Source: Amylostereum areolatum (taxonomy: Eukaryota; Basidiomycota; Agaricomycetes; Russulales; Stereaceae). From it: a DNA stretch of 64,000 nucleotides. The position numbers and the translations under genes are program-made. This document shows positions 30,107 to 42,066 of this stretch, in pieces (position 1 is the first letter of the stretch; each line of letters starts with the position of its first letter). The stretch spans positions 1-64,000 of the forward strand of contig SAXG01000018.1 in NCBI GenBank assembly GCA_012932865.1, given 5' to 3'. Under the pieces are notes generated by a model. That model made no database searches and was not told the origin of the DNA. It was given only the letters and a program-made list of their open reading frames with translations.

Positions 30107-33100
30107 AGGGGCTGACGATGTACACGGCATCTGAAGCCCAAGTTTCTGTTTCTCGCTCATCTGGTTTTGTTGCGCCTCGGTGGCCTGGTTCTCGTTTACA
30201 TATGCGCATTGTTGATTCGGACTGTACTACTACGGGGGATATCCCCATTATGACTTCTCTTACGGACTCTATCGGTACGGGCACGCGTCCCGTTGTTATT
30301 TTAGATACTCAGGCTTCGATTTGTGAGCCTTCGGCTTTGGATACGGCATCGGTTTCGGCTTCAGTTTTGGATACGGCTTTGAATACGGACTCGGTTTTGG
30401 ATATGGACCCTGTGAAGTCAGAGACAACGCCGTGCGATGGAAGGGGCACGGTGCCCAAATCATGTTATATGGCACCTGGAACGGCTCAATGGACGCTTTG
30501 TCGCTTAAGAGAAGACAAACCTGAAAGCGGGATTGCAATCCTTCGCATCTGGACACACCATCAACGTCGTGACGAGGCTACTTATGAAGCCATCAAGGAG
30601 ATAACTGGTATGGAAGATGAATTAGCATGCCAAGCTCTACTAGAGCTCACCACTCCCATGCAGTTCATACGCTCCTCCAGCGCCAAGGAACAAACAGTCA
30701 TTCCCACACAACTTGTGGTAGATTCCAAGCGCATTGTCAAAGCTCTCGCACTCCTGGACAGTGGTTGCACTGGCTCGTGTATCAATACAAAGTTTGTGCA
30801 GGAAAATCACATCCCCACGCGACGGACTGCTCGCCCAATCCCAGTACGAAATGCAGACGGCACTCTCAACGCAGGAGGTCCCATCACGGAATATGTCACA
30901 CTTCGCCTAAATATTCAAAACCATGAAGAAAACATTGACCTGGCGGTCTCCAATCTAGGAGATACGGACCTTTTCATTGGACATGAGTGGCTAAAGAAGC
31001 ACAACCCTCACATCAACTGGAAATCTGGGTCAATTGAATTCGACCGATGTCCTATCAGCTGCTCTCGTCCCCCTCCCCTCCTCAATATCGATGATGATGA
31101 AGAAGAGGAGGAAGAGCCAGTCCACATGGTAAAGGACGAGCAGCTGTTCGCTTTTGACTGGGACAGTTACAAGACAACCTACCACATCCGGACCCATGCA
31201 TCAGACATTGCAATTGAAGAGCACGCTAAGAAAAAGGAACAGACCTTCTCTGAGCGGGTCCCAACGGCGTACCACGAATTCAAGGACATCTTTGACAAAG
31301 ACGACTTCGACAAGCTCCCTGAGCGATGCCCATGGGACCACGCCATTGAGCTCACTCCTAACTTCAAACTGGTCGATTGCAAAGTTTACCCCCTCACATT
31401 GGACGAGCAGAAGCAACTGGACGCCTTTTTGGAAGAGAACCTGAGATCTGGCCGGATCCAACCGTCCAAATCACCCATGGCCTCCCCATTCTTCTTCATC
31501 AAGAAAAAAGACGGCTCGCTACGTCCTGTGCAGGACTATCAAAAGCTCAATGAGATGACAATAAAGAACCGATACCCGCTCCCGCTCATCCAGGAGTTGG
31601 TTGACAAGCTTAAGGGAGCACGGCACTTTACCAAGCTCGATGTCCGATGGGGGTACAACAATGTTCGGATTAAAGAAGGGGATGAGTGGAAAGCTGCATT
31701 CCGCACGAACAAAGGTCTCTACGAGCCTACGGTCATGTTCTTTGGACTCACCAACTCCCCGTCTACATTCCAAGCCATGATGAACGACCTGTTCAAAGAC
31801 TTGATCCACCAAGGAGTCATGGTCGTCTATTTGGACGACATCCTCATCTTCACGCATACACTAGAAGAACATCGTCGAATAGTCAAGGAGGTCCTCCGGA
31901 TCCTGCGAGAAAATAAACTCTATCTGAAGCCAGAAAAGTGCGAGTTTGAGAAGGCAGAAATCGAATACCTGGGCATGATTGTCGGCGGAGGAAGGGTTCG
32001 CATGGATCCAGCAAAGGTCGCGGCAATCACCAATTGGCCAGCCCCCAAAACGAAGAAACAACTTCAATCGTTTTTGGGCTTTTGCAACTTCTACCGTCGC
32101 TTTATCAAGGACTTCAGCGGCATTGCTCACCCAATGACTAAACTCACTGGGAAGATGGAATGGGTCTGGGACACCCCACAGCAGGAGGCTTTTGAGGAAC
32201 TCAAGCGACGTATAACATCGCAGCCAGTTCTAGCAATCCCTACAGACAATGGGCAGTTCCGTGTCGAGGCGGACTCCTCTGACTATGCCACGGGCGCGGT
32301 ACTTTCGCAACAACAGGACAATGGCAAATGGCACCCGGTCGCCTTCCTCTCAAAGTCCCTCAGCGAAGCTGAGAGGAACTATGAGATTTATGACAAGGAA
32401 TTACTGGCTATCATGACGGCGCTAGAGGAATGGAGACAATACCTCATGGGGGCACGACAGGAGTTTGAAATCTGGTCGGATTATCGCAATCTCACGTACT
32501 TCCGCAAGGCGCAGAAGCTAAATCGGAGACAAGCACGATGGTTAACGGAGCTACAAGAGTATCATTGTACGCTACTCCACAAACCTGGCAAAACAATGGG
32601 TAAACCCGATGCTATTTCCCGACTAGCGGGCCTTGAGAAGGGGGAGAAAGACAATGAAAACATCGTCCTCCTGAAACCAGAACTCTTTCGCGCCCTCAAC
32701 CATGCAGGAATCGTAACCAATGGACCTGACAATGTCTTCATTAAGCGGATTCAGGAGGCTACCTTACTCCGAGACCATGCAGTAGAACGCGCCTTAGCAC
32801 TCAAAGTAAAGGGATGGCTGGAACATGCAGATGGAACGGTCACCTGGCAACACAGACTCTATGTCCCAAGAGACAAAGGACTCCGTGCAGACATCATCCA
32901 GGCTCACCATGACGGCCCGCTTGTCGGTCATCCAGGACGATACAAGACCCATGAGCTCATCACGCGCAACTACTGGTGGCCTGCCATTAGAGATGACGTC
33001 CGGAAATATGTCGAAGGATGTGAGACCTGCCAACGTACCAAGATTAGACACGATCGTATTGCCGCTCCACTCCACCCACATGACCCGCCACAAGCACCTT

Positions 33101-34278
33101 GGGAGCACGTATCCATTGACTTCGTCATGCCACTCCCGGTCTCGGATGGAAAAGACGCCATCTGCAATGTGAACTGCATGGGTACCAAGCAGGTTGTATT
33201 CTGGGCCACGACCAAAGACCTAACGGAAGACGAGCTTGCCTTCGAGTACCTACGAGAAGTAGTCCCCCATCATGGAATTCCTAGAAAGATTGTCAGTGAC
33301 CGCGGCAGCGTCTTTGTCTCCAAGTTCACCACGGCATTGTTCCAACTGCTAGGCATTGAAGGGAATCCATCTACGGCGTACCACCCTCAGACGGACGGAC
33401 AGACCGAACGCTCCAACATGACCATGGAAAACTACCTTCGCATCTTCGTCAATCAACGACAAGACAATTGGACACGTTACCTCCCACTTGCCATGACCGC
33501 GCTCAACAACATGGTCCATAGTTCGATTGGAATGTCTCCCAACTTTGCCAACTATGGTCGGGAACTCTACCTGGGAACAAACCCTCGACGCGAGACAGAC
33601 AACCCATCGGCGAACGAGTTTGCACAACGCCTGCGAGACATCTACGAGGAAGCCCGCTCTGCGCTAAAAGCAGCACAGGACGATCAAAAGCGCTTTTACG
33701 ATCGCAAAAAGGACGAACCAATAGATTACAAAATTGGTGACTTCGTCTGGCTGGAAGCCAAGACCAGAGATGGCCAAACCGTAATCAAAACGGCACGTCC
33801 TATGCAAAAGCTAGATGACAAGCGCTTCGGTCCTTTCGAAATCCTGGAAAAAGTCGGAGCATCGGCTTACAAGCTTCGCCTCCCTGCATCCTGGTCACGA
33901 AAACATCCGGTCTTCAACGAGTCCCTCCTATCTCCACACAACGGTCCCGCCTTCGACAACCAGAAAGCACCTGCACCTCCACCCCCAGAGTTAGTCCAAG
34001 GAGAGGAAGTCTATGAGGTCGAAAAGATTATAGACTCCAAGAAAGTTGGTCGCGGCTTCAAGTACCTTGTCAAATGGAAAGGCTACCCAGACAATGACAA
34101 TACTTGGGAACCTCTCGCCAATCTCCAGAATGCCAAGAAACGTATTGACGACTCCCACCGCGAGCACCCGGGTGCCCCGAAACCTGCACGCCTTAATCGT
34201 TGGGAACTCCTGGCGGAAGAGGAAGCTGGATCTGATTGCAATGAGGACGTCGAATCTAAGGAAGGGGTGATGTCATGA
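30097..34278 (+). CDS. T7 Pol polyprotein, intact
   Basis: About 1,390 codons in one frame, -1 to Gag, opening at GGG TTT TTG across the Gag stop. Protease ALLDSGCTGSCINTKFV near 30750; RT VVYLDDILIFTHT near 31825; RNase H VEADSSDYATGAVLSQ, YDKELLAIMTALEEW and WSDYRNLTYF; integrase zinc finger GHPGRYKTHELIT..CETCQRTK near 32930-33040; catalytic core VSIDFVMPLP, VSDRGSVFVSK and HPQTDGQTERSNMT; GPF/Y RFGPFEILEK; chromodomain FKYLVKWKGYPDNDNTWEPL near 34065. The stop TGA overlaps the first bases of the 3' LTR. It could act in trans for T5-like elements. Confidence 0.95.
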   Translation, partial: GFLKGLTMYTASEAQVSVSRSSGFVAPRWPGSRLHMRIVDSDCTTTGDIPIMTSLTDSIGTGTRPVVILDTQASICEPSALDTASVSASVLDTALNTDSVLDMDPVKSETTPCDGRGTVPKSCYMAPGTAQWTLCRLREDKPESGIAILRIWTHHQRRDEATYEAIKEITGMEDELACQALLELTTPMQFIRSSSAKEQTVIPTQLVVDSKRIVKALALLDSGCTGSCINTKFVQENHIPTRRTARPIPVRNADGTLNAGGPITEYVTLRLNIQNHEENIDLAVSNLGDTDLFIGHEWLKKHNPHINWKSGSIEFDRCPISCSRPPPLLNIDDDEEEEEEPVHMVKDEQLFAFDWDSYKTTYHIRTHASDIAIEEHAKKKEQTFSERVPTAYHEFKDIFDKDDFDKLPERCPWDHAIELTPNFKLVDCKVYPLTLDEQKQLDAFLEENLRSGRIQPSKSPMASPFFFIKKKDGSLRPVQDYQKLNEMTIKNRYPLPLIQELVDKLKGARHFTKLDVRWGYNNVRIKEGDEWKAAFRTNKGLYEPTVMFFGLTNSPSTFQAMMNDLFKDLIHQGVMVVYLDDILIFTHTLEEHRRIVKEVLRILRENKLYLKPEKCEFEKAEIEYLGMIVGGGRVRMDPAKVAAITNWPAPKTKKQLQSFLGFCNFYRRFIKDFSGIAHPMTKLTGKMEWVWDTPQQEAFEELKRRITSQPVLAIPTDNGQFRVEADSSDYATGAVLSQQQDNGKWHPVAFLSKSLSEAERNYEIYDKELLAIMTALEEWRQYLMGARQEFEIWSDYRNLTYFRKAQKLNRRQARWLTELQEYHCTLLHKPGKTMGKPDAISRLAGLEKGEKDNENIVLLKPELFRALNHAGIVTNGPDNVFIKRIQEATLLRDHAVERALALKVKGWLEHADGTVTWQHRLYVPRDKGLRADIIQAHHDGPLVGHPGRYKTHELITRNYWWPAIRDDVRKYVEGCETCQRTKIRHDRIAAPLHPHDPPQAPWEHVSIDFVMPLPVSDGKDAICNVNCMGTKQVVFWATTKDLTEDELAFEYLREVVPHHGIPRKIVSDRGSVFVSKFTTALFQLLGIEGNPSTAYHPQTDGQTERSNMTMENYLRIFVNQRQDNWTRYLPLAMTALNNMVHSSIGMSPNFANYGRELYLGTNPRRETDNPSANEFAQRLRDIYEEARSALKAAQDDQKRFYDRKKDEPIDYKIGDFVWLEAKTRDGQTVIKTARPMQKLDDKRFGPFEILEKVGASAYKLRLPASWSRKHPVFNESLLSPHNGPAFDNQKAPAPPPPELVQGEEVYEVEKIIDSKKVGRGFKYLVKWKGYPDNDNTWEPLANLQNAKKRIDDSHREHPGAPKPARLNRWELLAEEEAGSDCNEDVESKEGVMS
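30098..30106 (+). promoter_or_regulatory. T7 Gag-Pol -1 frameshift site
   Basis: GGT TTT TGA in the Gag frame, GGG TTT TTG in the Pol frame: same T-run plus stop as in T3, T6, T8, T9 and T10. Confidence 0.6.
34258..34270 (+). promoter_or_regulatory. T7 polypurine tract
   Basis: AAGGAAGGGGTGA directly before the 3' LTR start TGTCATGAAC. Confidence 0.8.
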
Positions 34279-34729
34279 ACGGTCTATAATTTTCTTTTTT
34301 ACTTTACATCGGTTACACACTTTAGAACTTATTGGCTTATCACCGGTCCAGCTCCACTTCGGCCCGGACCTGGTTCATCTATATCCCACCCGGGCCCACG
34401 TGACTCATCTCGGCCCGGGTCTGACTCCTTTCCCCTGACTCATGCTGTACAATACTGACTCATGCTGTGCTCTTTTACATACGACTGCTTACTTATACTT
34501 GGTCTGCTTACTGATCGCCGTGTATTGGTTGCTTACCTAAGTCTCTCTCCTCTCATGTATATAAGGCTCCCTCTCGCTGTACATATTCCCTATCTTGAGC
34601 TAGTCAATCCTACCGACTTTGCTTGCTTTCCCTTGTCTGTCGCCGTGTCTGATCGGCTCCCCTCCGTCGTCCTCATCTTCTAGTCAGCTGTGTTGTAACT
34701 TGGTGCCGTCGCACTAGTCGTTGCTGACA
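34271..34729 (+). repeat. T7 3' LTR
   Basis: 459 bp, TGTCATGAAC...GTTGCTGACA. Its last codons read into T8 gag (open frame 34721-35419). Confidence 0.95.
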
Positions 34730-35398
34730 ACAACTAGGAAGTGGTACGCCTATAGACGGAACAAGAACGGAACTCCAGGACGTTTAGTAGTTGAGTGGCA
34801 GCCCACTTCATTCAGTCCCGTCCAAGATCACTGGTCGTGGCATCATAACCAGCAATTCCTCTCCCCTGCCAACTTTCTCGTCACAAAACAAGTTGAGGAC
34901 GAAGTTGAAGAAGCAGAAGAACACCGACGAGAAACCCTACGCCGCCTCGATCAAGAACTCGCCCAATCCCTCACCGTCCCCCTCCCCTCCGACAAGATGT
35001 CCGACATCAAATCCAAACCCGCCGTCTCCGAGCAGGAGATCGGCCCCAAGCCAAAGCTGTTCAAAGGCGATAGACGCGACACCCTCCGGTTCTCCCTTGA
35101 ACTCCGTATGTTCCTACATGTTAACAAGGATGTTTATGCCACAGACGACGCCAAGATGATGCTCCTCCTCAGTTTGATGGAGGACGACATAGCAAAATCC
35201 TGGGCCACACATCGCCGCATGGAGCTCTTCGACAATGAAGACAGGAAGGAAGACGCCGAAGCCCTCGGCCTCAAGCCCCCAACGCTCCACTACAACTCCT
35301 ACAAAGAGCTCTTCGAGAGATTCGGTAAAGACTTTGTGCCCGTCAATCCGAAGATAGAAGCTCAGTGTAAGATCAACGAGCTCGCAATGACCACCCGG
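34730..35398 (+). pseudogene. T8 gag, 5' fragment
   Basis: Begins in the Gag extension (KWYAYRRNKNGTPGR) and continues through the Gag ATG (MSDIKSKPAVSEQEIGPKPK) into the capsid-like region, up to NELAMTTR. It is a diverged copy of T6/T10 Gag. The T8 LTR, ORF0 and first part of the extension are absent. It is cut at 35398 by T9 (duplicated CCCGG, reading CCCAG on the far side). Confidence 0.88.
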
Positions 35399-35820
35399 TG
35401 TCAGAAACATATTTTATGAGGCCGAAGGAACTGCCTAAGTTGCAACAATGGGAGGAGCGAGGGAAACAAATGGATTCGAGAGTGCCGGGTCTAGGGTAGT
35501 GCAACGCGAGCTACAGTACCGTATGACGAGATGGACAGTCTAGGGAAAAGGGAAGAGAAACACTGTCCTTATATACAAGTGGGAACGATGGTGCAATGCG
35601 ATGCGATAGTGGTGCGAGCGGGGGGAACAATAAGGAAGGAGTCATGGGGCGGAGGACGGAAGTCCGGAGCGATGATGTCATAGATAAGGATGCGGAACCC
35701 CGCTCGGAAGTCCAGGCAATGACATTGTTGGAGCATGTGATGCGAAGGAAAGTCATGTGCCGTGACGTGTCGCGTGTACGAGGTCTGCAAACGAAGAGAG
35801 AAATGGAGTGATCCGTGACA
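35399..35820 (-). repeat. T9 3' LTR
   Basis: 422 bp; preceded on the minus strand by the purine tract AAAGGGGGGGTAA. Confidence 0.92.
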
Positions 35821-38800
35821 TTACCCCCCCTTTAAGATGTGCTTTCGCCTGGAGTGCAATGTCATCTGCAAGGGTGGATGCGAGAAAATCGTCAAAGGAG
35901 ATGCCGAGGGAACGTACAGGGCGAGGCGCATTTGAATGGTGCTTGTGGAAGGCATCAATCATGTCGGTAACCTTTGAGAGCGACGAACGCAGGAGCCAGG
36001 TGTTTTCGGAGTCGGGATAGCCGGCCCACTTGACGAGGTACCGAATACCTTTCTTGTTGCGGGTTGGCTTGGAGTCAACAATGTCTTCAATGTCGTATTC
36101 TTCTTCATCGTCAATGAGGTCGGGTGGCGGCTGTTCGTAGTTTGGCCCGTGAGTGGTTGTCTTCTTGTACGCGGTGAGCAACGAGGCATGGAAGACTGGA
36201 TGGATCCGCCACGTCTTCGGCAGCTTCAAGCAATAGTTGACTGGGCTGATGATGTCAATGATCTCGAAGGGTCCGAATCGTTTGGCGGCGAGCTTAGCTT
36301 TCGGTCTCGTCGTCTTCAGATTCTTGCCTTCTAGCCATACTTTGTCTCCGATGGCAAACTGCGTTGATTTGCTGATCGTGTCGCCATTGTAGTGCTTCAT
36401 CAAGTCCGATGCGAGGGCGAGACTAGCCTTGATCTCCTGTCAGACTTCTTCAAGTTGACGGAGGCGTTCTTCAACTGCAGGGACCTTTGAGGACGTGTTT
36501 ACGGACGGGTACATCTTGGGGAGGAAACCGTAGAGGACTTCAAAGGGAGCCTTTCCAGTAGCTGCATGGGTGCGGGAGTTGTGAGAAAACTCGAAGAAGG
36601 GCAACCACTTCACCTAGTTGTCTTGACGGTAGTTGCAGAATACTCGCAAGAACTGCTCGAGGTTCTGGTTCTCACATTCGGTCTGGCCGTCTGTCTGTGG
36701 GTGATACGCTGTGCTGAGGGCAGACTTGATCCCGAGCTTCTCGTTGAGTGTATGCATCACCTGTCCAGCAAATTGGGGTCCTCGGTCCAAGATGATCTTG
36801 TCTGCTAAGCCATAGTGTCGGTATACCTTGTTGAAGAGAATGTCGGCCGTGCCATCGCTGGTGATCTTCGCCGTGCATGGGGTGGTAACTACCATCTTGG
36901 TGAGGCGATCGACTACGACATTGATGGCATTATAGCCTTCGCAGTCAGGGAGCTCGATAATGAAGTCGGTAGAGATGGCACCGAATGGTCGATCGGGTAC
37001 TTCATTCGGGATCATGTCAATGTGGGGTCGGCTACTCTGTGTCTTCGTCGACTGGCAGGTTGCGCATCCTGCTACAAAGTCGCGGACGAAGACAGACATG
37101 CCAGGCCACCAATATTCACGACTCACAAGTTCATAGGTCTTGAAGCGACCAGGGTGTCCAGCCAGAGGCGATTCATGGTACATTTTGACAATGTCGCGTC
37201 ACAACTCGTCATCTGCGGGAACGTATACCTTTCCTCTGAACAGGACCAGGCCTTCTTTGTAGTTCCATTCTTGGAGGTTTTTGACAAGTGTACGTGGCCC
37301 ATTCCGTAGGATGGCATCCAGAGCTTGAACGACCTCAATGTCCTTGGTCTTGCAGTCGCGGATCCGTCGTCGGAGTTCAACATTGCCGAGGGAGGTTACT
37401 GCTCCTGGCCTTGTTGCGCGTATCTGGAAGTATTTGGGGTCGATCAGGACACGCTCCTTGTTGTCATTCTCAACGCCGTGTTTGTGATCAGGTCGTCGAG
37501 ACATTGGGTCTGGGCGATGGGATACTCCTGGCTTGTGAACGAGCGAGAAGTCAAATTGGGTGGGGAAGAGAGCCCAATGTGCCTGTCTGCGGCTCAGTTT
37601 CTGCGCTGTCTTGAAGTGTTCTAGGTTCTTGTGGTCTGTCCAGATCTCAACAGTGTCAGGGGCTCCTTCAAGATAGTGACGCCAGGCTTCAAGTGCGCGT
37701 ATGATTGCGAGCAGTTCTTTGTCGTAGATGTCGTAGTTGCATTCCGGTTCCGATAGGGCCTTGGACAGATATGCCACCGGATGCCAGTGGTCGTCGTCGC
37801 CTTTCTGAGAGAGTATGCCTCCTGTGGCAAAGTCTGAGGCGTCGACTTCAACAAGGTAGGGCTTCTTTGGGTTAGGCATGACCAAGACAGGGGAGGAGGT
37901 GAACACAGCTTTCAGTGCGTCAAATGCAGTCTGACAGTTCATCGACCAATTCCATGTGCAGTCCTTCTTTGTCAAGTCGAACAGAGGTTGTGCAACCTTG
38001 GAGAAGTCCTTGATGAAACGTCGGTAGAAATTACCAAAGCCAAGGAAGGATTGCACGTCCTTAACCGTTCGAGGTGTCGGCCAGTCCTGAATACCCGCTA
38101 CTTTGACAGGGTCCATTGCGATCCTGTTGTGCGAGATAATGAGCCCAAGGTATTCAACGGAGTCTTGCTCAAAGACACATTTCTCCGGTTTGAGAAACAG
38201 GTTGTTGTCTTGCAAACATTGCAGAACCTGTTGTACTATGACACAATGTTCTTCCATGGTTCGAGTAAATACAAGGATGTTGTCCATGTAGATGGTGACT
38301 TTGCCCGAGTCGATGAGATCCTTGAAAAGTTCGTTCATCATTGCCTGGAATGTCGCGGGGGAGTTCATAAGGCCGAAAAACATCACCGTAGGTTCAAAGA
38401 GGCCGCGATTCGTCTTGAACGCAGCCTTCCACTCGTCGCCTTCCTTGATGTGGACATTGTTGTATCGCCAGCGGACGTCCATCTTGGAGAAGATCTTTGC
38501 ACCCTTGAGGCGGTCGACAATTTCTGAGATCAGCGGCAAGGGATACTCGTTCTTGACGGTACCCTTGTTCAGCTCTTGATAGTCCTGTACAGGCCGCAGC
38601 TTCCCATCCTTCTTTTTGACAAAGAAAAACGGACTCGCCTGAGGTGACTTCGACAGGCGGATGTAGCCCTTCTTCAGGTGGTCGTCGAGGAAGGTATCAA
38701 GCTCGATCTGTTCGGAGGGAGTGGATAGATCTTACAGGGCTTGGGTTCGAAGCCGTCCTTCATGTCGATGGCATGATCCCATGGTCATCGGTCGGGTAGT

Positions 38801-39849
38801 CGTTCAGAGGTTTTCTTGTTGAATACCGGTGCGAAGTCGCGGTATGGAGGGGGCACCAAGTCTTTGAAGGTTTGCGGGTGCACATTTTCCTTTGAGTGCT
38901 CTGCGAGTTCTTGCGCCTTGGTGAAGCCCGCACGGATCGGCACTGCCTCTGGGTTAGGGCCGTCAGTTTCAGGGAGGATCCCAGCACGACGTAGGCCATT
39001 GATCTCCCAGTCTTGGAAGACCCTGGGTCGTTCGTCATTGTCTTCAGTAAAAAGCCGGGCAGGTAGAGGTGAGAGATGGAATGTGCGGATGCGAACACCT
39101 TTGACCCTGCGCGCGGGGATGACATACGTAGGGATCGGGGCCCAGGAGACATACATTGGTTCTGGGAAGGGATCGTCCGGAACTCGAGGCACTTTAGGGG
39201 ATTCGTCAGCTTGGACCTTTTGCTGTGATCGGGTCGACAATGGCTTTTGCGGCTTTGTTGTAAGGTTTGTCACTGTCGGTTTGGAGAGGATGCAGGAGGG
39301 AGGGCAGCGGAGCATGTCAACGCGATCTTGCTGCCAGTCTATGGTGGGGTTATGCTCATCGAGCCAGTCTGTTCCAAGGATCATATTGTGATCACCGATG
39401 TCAGTGATAAAGAACTCAGCTTCTTCCTCATGGTATGCCTTTGAGTCTTGCGAGTATATCCGGATTCGCTGGGTTGTCGTGTCACGTACCCAGCCCATGA
39501 TGTTCTCGGTGCCGTCCACATTATGCACAGGGAACAGGTTTTCTAGTTTTCTCGTGGTTAGCTTCTTTCGTTCAGCGAAGCTCCGGTTGATGATAATTCC
39601 TTCTGCACCGCTGTCAAGCAGTGCGTCTGCATCGATTTGTCGGCCTGTCGCTCGTCCGATCATTTTGACTTTGAGCGTTATCGAGGGTGTCTGCCTGTTC
39701 TTCATGACGGTAGAGAGGTGCACACACGATGGATACGATTGCTCACATGAAGTCATGGATGATAGTATAGAAAAGCGATTGTAAGATGCCGATGATACAA
39801 GTCCTTTGCCTCCGCCAGACGACGCGACTGGGGGGTGTTTCAAAAATCC
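35753..39849 (-). pseudogene. T9 Pol
   Basis: Pieces at 38785-39843 (protease ALLDSGAEGIIINRSF), 37199-38539 (RT with IYMDNILVF, where the second catalytic Asp of the usual YMDD is Asn; RNase H), 36614-37183 (integrase zinc finger and core) and 35753-36403 (GPF/Y, chromodomain IRYLVKWAGYPDSENTWLL). A short deletion near 38720 shifts the frame. Stops include a TGA at 37199-37201 at the same codon as in T6 and T10. The RT active-site change alone makes it inactive. Confidence 0.9.
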
Positions 39850-40868
39850 TGTGACTCCAGGATATCCTTTAATAGTGCCACTGCCTGTTCCTTACCTTCC
39901 ACGTCCAGATCCTTCAGCTGGTGGGTGATTGCCGCGATGGTCTTGGACAGGTCGGGGGTCGCTTTCGCAGTGGGCGGAGCCGTGTTTGTCGGCGGGGGAG
40001 GGGCCTTGGATCTAGTCTCTGCTGCGCCCACCTGTCGCGCGCTCGAGTTGTGGTTGGGGCAGTCGCGGGAGATGTGACCAGCCTGTCGACACATGGAGCA
40101 CTTGCCTTCACGCATCATCTTTGCGCACTCGTCGTCTGTCAGCTTTGCAGGGTGGGTCGAGGTGTTGGTGAAGGCGCCAACTCGGCGCGACGAGGAGTCG
40201 TTGGCTGAACTGTTCGAGGTGAGCGCGACAGCCCCCTTGGACTGACTGCTCTTCCTCTCCGGGTTCTCTTCGAGCCATTGGTGGTTGATGCGGCGGGCGC
40301 GCTCCTTCCACTCCGCAAGGTTGGTAGGGAATGGATACGATCGGCCCACCTGCTTGCCAAGGTCGCGCTGCAGTCCTTTCTTGAAGAAGTGGATTAGCGC
40401 TTCCTTGTCGTATTCCGACATGGTTGCCAGTAGCTCGAACGCGGTGATGAAGTCAGTGACATCCCGAGTAGTTATCGTGAGCTTGTTGATCTTATGCTGG
40501 GCCTCTATCTTCGGTTCAATAGGTACGAAATCTTGACCAAACCTATCCGAAAGCTTCTTGTAGGTGCTGTAATGCAGCTTTGGGGGTGTTTCGCAGGAGT
40601 CCTCGGCTTCTTCCTTCTTGTCCTCGTCGGCAAAGAGCTCCATGCAATGATGTGTGGCCCAGGAGTTCGCCGTGTCTCCCTCCATCAGGCTGAGGAGGAG
40701 CATCATCTTTGCATCGTCTGTAGTGTAAACATCTTTGTTAACATGAAGGAACATGCGGAGCTCTAGGGCAAATCAGAGGGTGTCGCGTCTGTCACCCTTG
40801 AAGGGCTTTGGCTTGGGGCCGAGCTCGCACTTGGAGGTGGTCGAGGGTTTAGTTTCTTCATCGGACAT
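39840..40868 (-). pseudogene. T9 Gag
   Basis: ATG at 40866-40868 (MSDEETKPS), an early stop in the first capsid part (near 40772), then an open region to ESQDF-TGA at 39840. CCHC knuckle CSMCRQAGHISRDC is intact. Confidence 0.85.
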
Positions 40869-42066
40869 TCTGTCAGCGGGGAGGGCAATGTCGAGGGATC
40901 GGGTGAAGGCTGCTTCTTGTTGGCGTCAGAGTTCCTTGCGATGTTCTTCAGCTTCGTCAAGCTCGATTTGGACTTCACGCGTGACTTGGAAGTCGAGGGG
41001 TGTGATGAGAACCTGGTTGTGTCTCCAAAACCAGAAATCCTGAACAGGGTTTGTACTAGAGGGTTGCCACTCAACTACTGTGCGCCCTGGTGTTCCTTGT
41101 CGGTTTCACCGATACACGTACCACTTCTTGGTGACACTATCGAGCTTGAATCCCCTGGGTGGGAAGAGGACAGTGGATCAGCGGGGCAGTGGGGAAGAGG
41201 ATGCTGGTGGGTTGAGGAAGGCGGTAAGGACGTTGGTTGCGAGATCAAAGTCTTCGTCTGTGAGATAGTTGCCTCCTTGAAAGTACCAGTCTTGTCTGCT
41301 TTCTTCGGGAGGGTTGTGGGCCCAATGTACCGGTCTCTTGGTGTCTAGGGAGGTGAGGACGGAGTACTTGTGCAGACAATAGTCGCGGAAGATACCCGGT
41401 GGGAACTCGGGGGTGGGGGGACGGGTGAAGGGTTGAGAAGTGATGGTTCTAGAAGAAGTCGGCCGCGACGGGGCGACAACCGAGGAGTTTCTAGGTGAGG
41501 TAGCCGGCTTTTACTGCCTGGCGGATCTTGTGTTCGTGGTGGCGGCGATGAAGGGTCTTACCCTTGATGGTGGGACGGAGGACTGGTGGCGGGGTAGATT
41601 CAGGAGTCCAGCGATTAAACTGGGAGACGGAGGTGAAGCTTGTCTGAAGGATCGGGTTGGGAGCATTCTGGATGAGGTAGGTGTGGTAGGTGGGGGCGTG
41701 GAGGGTGAACTCGAGGTGTTCGAGATCTACGTTGATGCACGTAGTGATCCGGGTGTAGAGGGCGAGGACGACCGTACCGTGATCCTTATGCCACCTCCAC
41801 TCGAAGATGCGGAAGTTGAGGCCGTGTGCGGTCCACGGATCCTTCTTGCAAAGGTTCTGAACGGGGATGACGCAGTTGACAGTGACGGCGTCGGACCAGG
41901 GGTAGGGGAGCTGTGCGTCGTCTCGGGGGGTGATTGGTTTACCGTCAAATGGGAGGAAGACTGGTGCATTTGGGAGATCCGCGGTGTAGGGGTTTTAACG
42001 TCGTAGAGATGGCAGAGGTAGATGGGGAGAGAGGTGCGAGGTAGGCATAGGGGTAGACTGTCCAGG
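40869..42066 (-). pseudogene. T9 leader: ORF0 and Gag extension remnants
   Basis: Minus strand shows the ORF0 motifs of T6 with stops and changes; the ORF0 end still reads ADFF-TAG (41449-41451). Several former ACG triplets have become ATG (for example at 42036 and 41666), so this decayed copy has lost the ATG-free character of T6/T10. Confidence 0.7.

Larger units (their letters stand above)
27271..34729 (+). mobile_element. T7: chromovirus with intact pol, 5' LTR cut
   Basis: The 5' LTR lacks its first 59 bp here; they are at 56978-57041 in opposite orientation, beyond T10. Interior: primer site, ORF0, Gag (two stops), Pol (intact). 3' LTR 34271-34729. There is no matching TSD: the 3' side reads ACAAC (inside T8 gag) and the original 5' side (revcomp of 57042-57046) reads TGCGG. 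The two LTRs differ at roughly twenty positions, many more than in T6 or T10, so T7 may be a hybrid of two copies. Confidence 0.92.

Noticed and set aside
31081..31130. Acidic run in T7 Pol (DDDEEEEEEP) as a separate motif
   Set aside because: A low-complexity linker between protease and RT, common in such polyproteins.
34721..35419. A new gene starting at the T7 LTR end (LLTTTRKWYAY)
   Set aside because: It is T8 gag joined by chance to the last codons of the T7 LTR and ended by the T9 LTR.
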